Positions 60,101 through 64,000 of a DNA stretch of 64,000 nt are shown here, piece after piece. The stretch's first letter is position 1; each line of letters opens with the position of its first letter. Both the position numbers and the translations under genes were made by a program. Under the pieces are notes generated by a model, which saw only the letters and a list, made by a program, of their open reading frames with translations, was not told where the DNA came from and made no database searches. Origin of the DNA: Mercenaria mercenaria (Eukaryota > Mollusca > Bivalvia > Venerida > Veneridae); assembly GCF_021730395.1 (NCBI RefSeq), contig NC_069375.1:65809501-65873500 (forward strand), given 5' to 3'.

Positions 60101-63100
60101 TATTTATTATATTACCGTAGGCCCAGTGGCCCCATCAGCGCCGGGAGGTCCAGTTGGGCCCATTGGTCCCTGCAAGCATAAATTAATCTCTGTTACGACT
60201 TGCGGCTTGATATGTACCAGTTTTACATGAATGCATACTGTATTCTTCAATATTTCGATACAAGTCATGTATAATTACCATCAATGAAACACAAATATCA
60301 CATTTATTCTGTGTGTATTTAAAACAGAAAAAACAGGAGACGTTCAAGGTTCGACGACACCTCTTCATTGTATTCCATGAGAAATGTTCGAGGTTTTTAG
60401 ATGACTATATATTTGCATAAAGACACATTCTTTATGATGCTATACTTATATTAGTTTTAATGGTCTTATTCGAAAGATGGAGCATGTCAAATAATTTATT
60501 TTATTCTTAAATTCGTTTGACTGTTTCCATCTTTATTGCTCACCGTTTCTCCGCGTTCTCCTTTTGGTCCGGGAGGTCCTGGAATTCCGGGTTGTCCTTG
60601 AGGTCCTTGATCCCCTGGCAAACCGGTCGGTCCGACACGTCCGTGGTGGCCCTATGCAATTCGAAATCATTATGTATGAATAATAACGTTCCTTTATGTG
60701 GCTTTAAATAATTACCATGACTCTTTACATGACTCTTTATGTGGCCTTAAATAACTACCATGACTCTTTATAAGTAAGAAACAAGATTTTAAACAAAGAT
60801 GCAGAGGGGCATACCACAAGTATAAAGAAATGAGTCAATAATATAAGATATGTGTGCTACAAAGTCACATGCTTATTGAATGACTTACCGGTAACATATC
60901 AAAACTATTACACCAATAGCTTTGACGATTGACTGACAAGACATTCAAGAAGTGGTTTATTATATGGCATCAGGATTTCTTGTCATATAATACCAGGTGT
61001 CATATAATACCAGGTGTCGTATAATACCAGGTGTCATATAATACCAGGTGTCGTATAATACCAGGTGTCATATAATACCAGGTGTCTTATAATACCAGGT
61101 GTCGTATAATACCAGGTGTCACATAATACCAGGTGTCATATAATACCAGGTGTCGTATAATACCAGGTGTCATATAATAAAAATGAATTATAACTGCTAT
61201 ATAATAAACAGTTCTGGGGAAATCGTCTCCATACCTTAGCTCCCTTCATGCCTTGTTCACCCTTTGCGCCGATAGGTCCGGCAGGTCCCTGCAAAAACGA
61301 AATTTATTAACAAGTACGTTACGTAACTTAGAAATTCATTGAAAGGAATACAGAAAACTGCACATTCCCAAAACAAATAATTATAATGGGTTGTTTTGAT
61401 CACAGCTCCAAGTCTGAAATTTAGACATGACAACTTTTACCTGCCATTTTTTTTCTATTTCTACTTTTAAATGCTGAATCATTTAATTTCGCATCCGTAG
61501 AATTGTGTGACATGTAAATCTGGGTGGATTTATAACTTTTTAATATAAAATGAATAGGAATTTTAAGCGACCATTGGCATTAAATTTGATGGATTGATTG
61601 AAACACGAAATACACGAAAATAAGTTCCTCGTGAATATTAATACTTTCACAGTAGTGTGTTTATAACGCACTAGGTCTATTTGAATTGTGCATACCTACG
61701 ACAACAGGTTTCGTAGACTTTGCCTTTCACTTGCGTTATGATATCTGTTCACAACTACATGAAAATGTATGTTCGACAGAGTAAGCGATCCTTACATGTA
61801 TTTCACCTGTGTTATAGACCACCTTTGAACAAAGATCATTAGTTTCATTTCTTTCCTTTTCCGGTTTTAACATTTACAGTGTATTTCAACCTGTAACTTA
61901 AGACCAGCTGTCAATAAAGACCACATGTTGTCTCTTCCAAGTGTAGTCTTTAAAACAAATTTGACTGTATTTAGGAAGTAACGGTGATTATGAAATTGTC
62001 TTTGTCGATCTGTTAGTAAATGAATATTGCCTGTGATTATACATGCTAAGACATATTGACATATGTTTAATTACTTACAATTACACCTGGTTCTCCGGAG
62101 CTTCCCGGTGCTCCAGGGGGTCCGGCTTCACCCTGAAATGATTTAATTAAAATAAGATTTTCTTCATATGAAATAGAAAACAAAAGAAACTGCATTCTTA
62201 GTAGAACTATTCAAACACCTCGTAAAATAAAAAAAGTAACACTACAGGCGATGTGTTTTATTACGTTCATTTTTGGTATCTAGGATTGCCATATTATTTA
62301 CCAGATACTTTACGGGGCTAGGACCTGTCTCCCAAACTTTGATTTATTCGCCAGCGAGGCTAAAATCAATCATTACAACAGATCAATATAATTGTGTGTC
62401 CTTTTCAAAAAGAGCTGTATAAACCTGCTTTAAACACATAACCCGTTAACTTGTACGGCTTGTAACACAATCTTCTATAAATAGAAACGCATTCATAAAA
62501 TACAGCTGAATCTAGGTATCTCGAATTCCATGGGACACCAAAAATTCGACATAAAATGGTATTTTATGTGTTTTCGGGACGGGACTTGAAAATGTCCCCG
62601 ATATAGCCGGAATTTTGAGAAAAAGCGAGTTCGAGATATCGAGTACCAACTGTACATTACTACTTCTATTAGATCCTATACCGCAATCAGTGAACTCTAT
62701 TCTAAGTGTCGGATTTATTAACTTAAACTATTATTGCACACTTGAATGAACGACAAGGCGTGAATCTCTCATTTGGCTATGGAACAAACACTATAAGCAT
62801 AATTTATTCTACTTGCATTTGCAATTAGACATTACTGCACAGTTGGAAGTACAGCAAGGCTTGGATCAGGAAAAACTACTATAGCAAAACTCATTTTGCA
62901 TTTGCTACATTTTAACCCTTACCCTGCTAAATTTCTATATTGAACTTGTCCATCTTTCAATTTGGACAGCACCATTAACTGTTAAAAGGGGTGCTTACCA
63001 AAAATATACTGACTGAATGGCGAACAGTGCAGATCATGATCAGACTGCACGGAGGCGCAGGCTGATCATGATCTACACTGGTCGCAATCGTATCCAACAT

Positions 63101-64000
63101 GATAAGGGTTAATATACAGTCCTTAACGACCCTCCTCAAACGGTGCAGATTACATACAGTTGAGTGCATGTTACTTTAAAAAATACACTTACATTCTGAC
63201 CAGGCGATCCAGGTGGTCCACTCGGTCCAGCTCTTCCTTGATCACCCTTGATAATACAGAAAATAATATCATTTATTTCTTAGTTCGATAATTTGTTCTA
63301 GAAATCAAACATGTAAGATATCATAATACAGATTTGATAGATAAAAAGACAAATATAAATCTTAACTTGAGAAATGTTAAATAATACAATTAAACCAAAG
63401 AATGACATCGATTTTCACAGAGCGACACATTATAAGTCACGTGGGAAACTATTCCATAGTCACGTGGGTATTTATTTTTCAGGTCATGTTGGAAATTATT
63501 TCCATAGCCACCTGTTGGATTACTTTCTTTGTCACGATGGTATTTACTTCCACAGTCACCTTAGTAATTACTTCCGAATTCCCATATAGAATTCTTCCTG
63601 GAAGAGGGTACTGACAGTATAATGTTTTCATAAAATTACTGCCAGAGTAAATAGTTTGTTAAGGTTTAGAACGATTGGTAAGAATCCATCGTGACGTAAT
63701 GATCACTTTCATTTCATTTCAGTCTATTACGGACCGTCAGGGGAGGTAACTAGCGTCACGGATTGGAACTGGGTAATAATGTACGAGCCTTACCGGGGGC
63801 CCTGGTGGTCCGCGTTGTCCAAGTGGTCCCGGAAGTCCTCGGTCTCCCTTTGGTCCGGATTCTCCTGCTGATCCCTGGACACCTGGTAAGCCCTGTGGTC
63901 CTTGCTTGCCAGTCGGACCTTGCAGACCGTTTTCACCAGGAATTCCTACCGGTCCCTTTATTGTATTGAAAGAACCAAATTAGTGCATTGTCCAGATATA
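53974..64000 (-). CDS. Fibrillar collagen gene, 3' part (14 exons, continues past the window)
   Basis: Minus-strand gene of a fibril-forming procollagen, a secreted extracellular-matrix protein that trimerises through its C-propeptide. Exons in coding order are 63955-63794, 63246-63193, 62132-62079, 61288-61235, 60651-60544, 60169-60116, 59573-59538, 59154-59119 (Gly-X-Y helix), 58150-57962 (junction), 57330-57168, 56609-56497, 55529-55470, 54974-54768 and 54111-53974 (C-propeptide). Helix exons are 162, 54, 54, 54, 108, 54, 36 and 36 nt, all multiples of 9, start with a glycine codon and are in phase 0, the hallmark of fibrillar collagen genes. All splice sites are GT-AG. Every frame joins without a break. 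The class (A, B or C type) cannot be told from this part. Confidence 0.92.
54248..54475 (-). mobile_element. Degenerate SINE family 1 in collagen intron
   Basis: Follows the family-1 body in reverse (GAGAACCACCAACCTTTCGT, CCAACTGGATGTTCC, GAATTCTTCATCCTGAGCGA). The open frames 54251-54502 and 54260-54490 are explained by it. Confidence 0.6.
54768..54974 (-). CDS. Collagen C-propeptide exon
   Basis: 207 nt, phase 0: [20 protein letters not shown], then [20 protein letters not shown], and on to the VLQDGCK end. It carries two of the propeptide's six cysteines. The open frame extends past both splice sites only by chance. Confidence 0.9.
55232..55440 (+). mobile_element. Degenerate SINE family 2 in collagen intron
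   Basis: Head TGGATCGCGGGGTGGTAGAT, then GTATGTTCTCCTAGTTGATT, and the tail CGCCGTTACATTATTAAAGT, with a large internal loss compared with 7702-7993. Confidence 0.6.
55470..55529 (-). CDS. Collagen C-propeptide exon (60 nt)
   Basis: Encodes [20 protein letters not shown] in phase 0 between acceptor TTTTCAAAG and donor GTTAGT. It equals the WFsxMxGGF segment of COLFI domains. Too short to show as an open frame. Confidence 0.88.
56168..56404. mobile_element. Palindromic TATGAGCC MITE, copy 1
   Basis: 237-bp foldback in a collagen intron: TGAGCCGCGCCATGGGAAAA with its reverse TTTTCTCGTGGCACGACTCA, and CAGCATGGATCC arms inside, flanked by TA. The open frames across it are artefacts. TA target sites suggest a Tc1/mariner relation. 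Confidence 0.8.
56497..56609 (-). CDS. Collagen C-propeptide exon (WIDPNQG)
   Basis: 113 nt, completing a split glycine codon: [20 protein letters not shown], then [26 protein letters not shown] is the most conserved COLFI motif and part of its calcium-binding loop. The residue after NQG is glycine where vertebrate chains have cysteine. Confidence 0.92.
57168..57330 (-). CDS. Collagen C-propeptide exon (SCKDIK)
   Basis: 163 nt, phase 0 start, ending after one base of a glycine codon: [20 protein letters not shown], then [24 protein letters not shown]. The first cysteine (SCKD) matches vertebrate TCRDL; the next expected cysteine is serine or tyrosine (KVSY). Confidence 0.9.
57962..58150 (-). 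CDS. Collagen junction exon: helix end, furin site, propeptide start
   Basis: 189 nt. Three last Gly-X-Y triplets (GPPGPAGQP) lead to a glycine-rich telopeptide, then RKRRSV, a furin-type cleavage site, and [20 protein letters not shown], the start of the propeptide coiled-coil region. Cleavage after RKRR would give a C-propeptide of about 255 residues, near the usual size. Confidence 0.92.
59119..59154 (-). CDS. Collagen helix exon, 36 nt
   Basis: [12 protein letters not shown], phase 0, AG acceptor TTTCTAG and donor GTAAAT. Confidence 0.85.
59538..59573 (-). CDS. Collagen helix exon, 36 nt
   Basis: [12 protein letters not shown], acceptor TTTGCAG, donor GTGAGT. Confidence 0.87.
59727..59962. 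mobile_element. Palindromic TATGAGCC MITE, copy 2
   Basis: 236 bp, the same family and layout as 56168-56404, flanked by TA, in another intron of the same collagen gene. Confidence 0.8.
60116..60169 (-). CDS. Collagen helix exon, 54 nt
   Basis: [18 protein letters not shown], acceptor GCTTGCAG, donor GTAATA. Confidence 0.88.
60544..60651 (-). CDS. Collagen helix exon, 108 nt
   Basis: Twelve Gly-X-Y triplets from GHHGRVGPT to GPKGERGET; acceptor TTGCATAG, donor GTGAGC. Confidence 0.9.
60981..61180. repeat. 17-bp minisatellite, about 11 copies, in collagen intron
   Basis: The unit CATATAATACCAGGTGT repeats head to tail with few changes (mainly A to G or T in CATATA). Units differ little, so the array is young or kept homogeneous. 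There are no spacers, so it is not a CRISPR array. Confidence 0.9.
61235..61288 (-). CDS. Collagen helix exon, 54 nt
   Basis: [18 protein letters not shown], acceptor TTTTGCAG, donor GTATGG. Confidence 0.88.
61289..62078 (-). other. Collagen intron, nothing recognised
   Basis: 790 bp between two helix exons. No separate gene or repeat could be supported. Confidence 0.5.
62079..62132 (-). CDS. Collagen helix exon, 54 nt
   Basis: [18 protein letters not shown], acceptor CATTTCAG, donor GTAAGT. Confidence 0.88.
62912..63112. mobile_element. TTAA MITE (piggyBac-like), copy 3
   Basis: TTAACCCTTACCCTGC at the left and GATAAGGGTTAA at the right, 201 bp, in a collagen intron. Same family as 37201-37413 and 51301-51513. 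Confidence 0.8.
63193..63246 (-). CDS. Collagen helix exon, 54 nt
   Basis: [18 protein letters not shown], acceptor TTATCAAG, donor GTAAGT. Confidence 0.88.
63247..63793 (-). other. Collagen intron with short CACG/GTGG-rich repeats
   Basis: Near 63430-63580 a diverged unit of about 28-30 bp recurs (TCACGTGGGTATTTATTTTC, TTATTTCCATAGCCAC). The frames over it have no recognisable domain. Confidence 0.45.
63794..63955 (-). CDS. Collagen helix exon, 162 nt
   Basis: Eighteen Gly-X-Y triplets from GPVGIPGEN to GQRGPPGPP without interruption; acceptor ACAATAAAG, donor GTAAGG. It is the most upstream exon in the window. Confidence 0.9.

Noticed and set aside
60981-61180. Regular short repeats resembling a CRISPR array
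   Set aside because: Units are 17 bp, head to tail without spacers, and lie in a eukaryotic intron.

Overview
The window looks like nuclear DNA from a bivalve mollusc, most likely a marine clam; the species is a guess. The DNA is AT-rich, with short exons, GT-AG introns of 0.3 to 6.6 kb, dense foldback elements and tRNA-derived SINEs. The gene content is a C1q-domain gene family, a Golgi-type carbohydrate sulfotransferase family and a fibrillar collagen, all common in bivalves.

Positions about 2.6 to 53.4 kb hold a decayed tandem array of two families that were copied together. Block A (about 2.6-16.95 kb) reads: intact two-exon sulfotransferase (exons 4012-4102 and 6173-7359), intact three-exon C1q gene (12568-13796), then a gutted sulfotransferase pseudogene (15762-16837). 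Block B (about 23.0-53.4 kb) repeats that order: intact sulfotransferase (25592-25682 and 32273-33459), C1q copy with one in-frame stop (36603-38831), sulfotransferase pseudogene (48571-50595) and a last fragment (51116-51228). A further gene-less copy of the spacer lies at about 20.77-21.9 kb. Both intact sulfotransferases give 425 residues with identical splice phases.

The array is enlarged by later insertions that are present in one block and absent at the matching place in the other, so their relative age can be read. They include a 2.74-kb TTAA-flanked segment, a 2.65-kb element with long inverted ends, several MITEs (one carrying a tRNA-like sequence), SINEs, a 1.26-kb element with eight 144-bp internal repeats, and a broken BEL/Pao retrotransposon (39717-46749). 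The BEL/Pao copy has almost identical ends, sits inside an older repeat, and was itself hit by a composite foldback insertion.

The right end (53974 to the window edge) is the 3' part of a fibrillar collagen gene on the minus strand. Eight triple-helix exons of 36, 54, 108 or 162 nt are followed by a helix-to-propeptide junction exon with a furin-type site and five exons completing the C-propeptide. The 5' part lies beyond the window. The C-propeptide appears to lack the two cysteines that link chains in vertebrate fibrillar collagens.

I found no bacterial-type system, CRISPR array or operon. The least ordinary items are the co-duplicated sulfotransferase/C1q array with its chimeric junction, the tRNA-bearing inverted-repeat element, and the cysteine-poor collagen propeptide.
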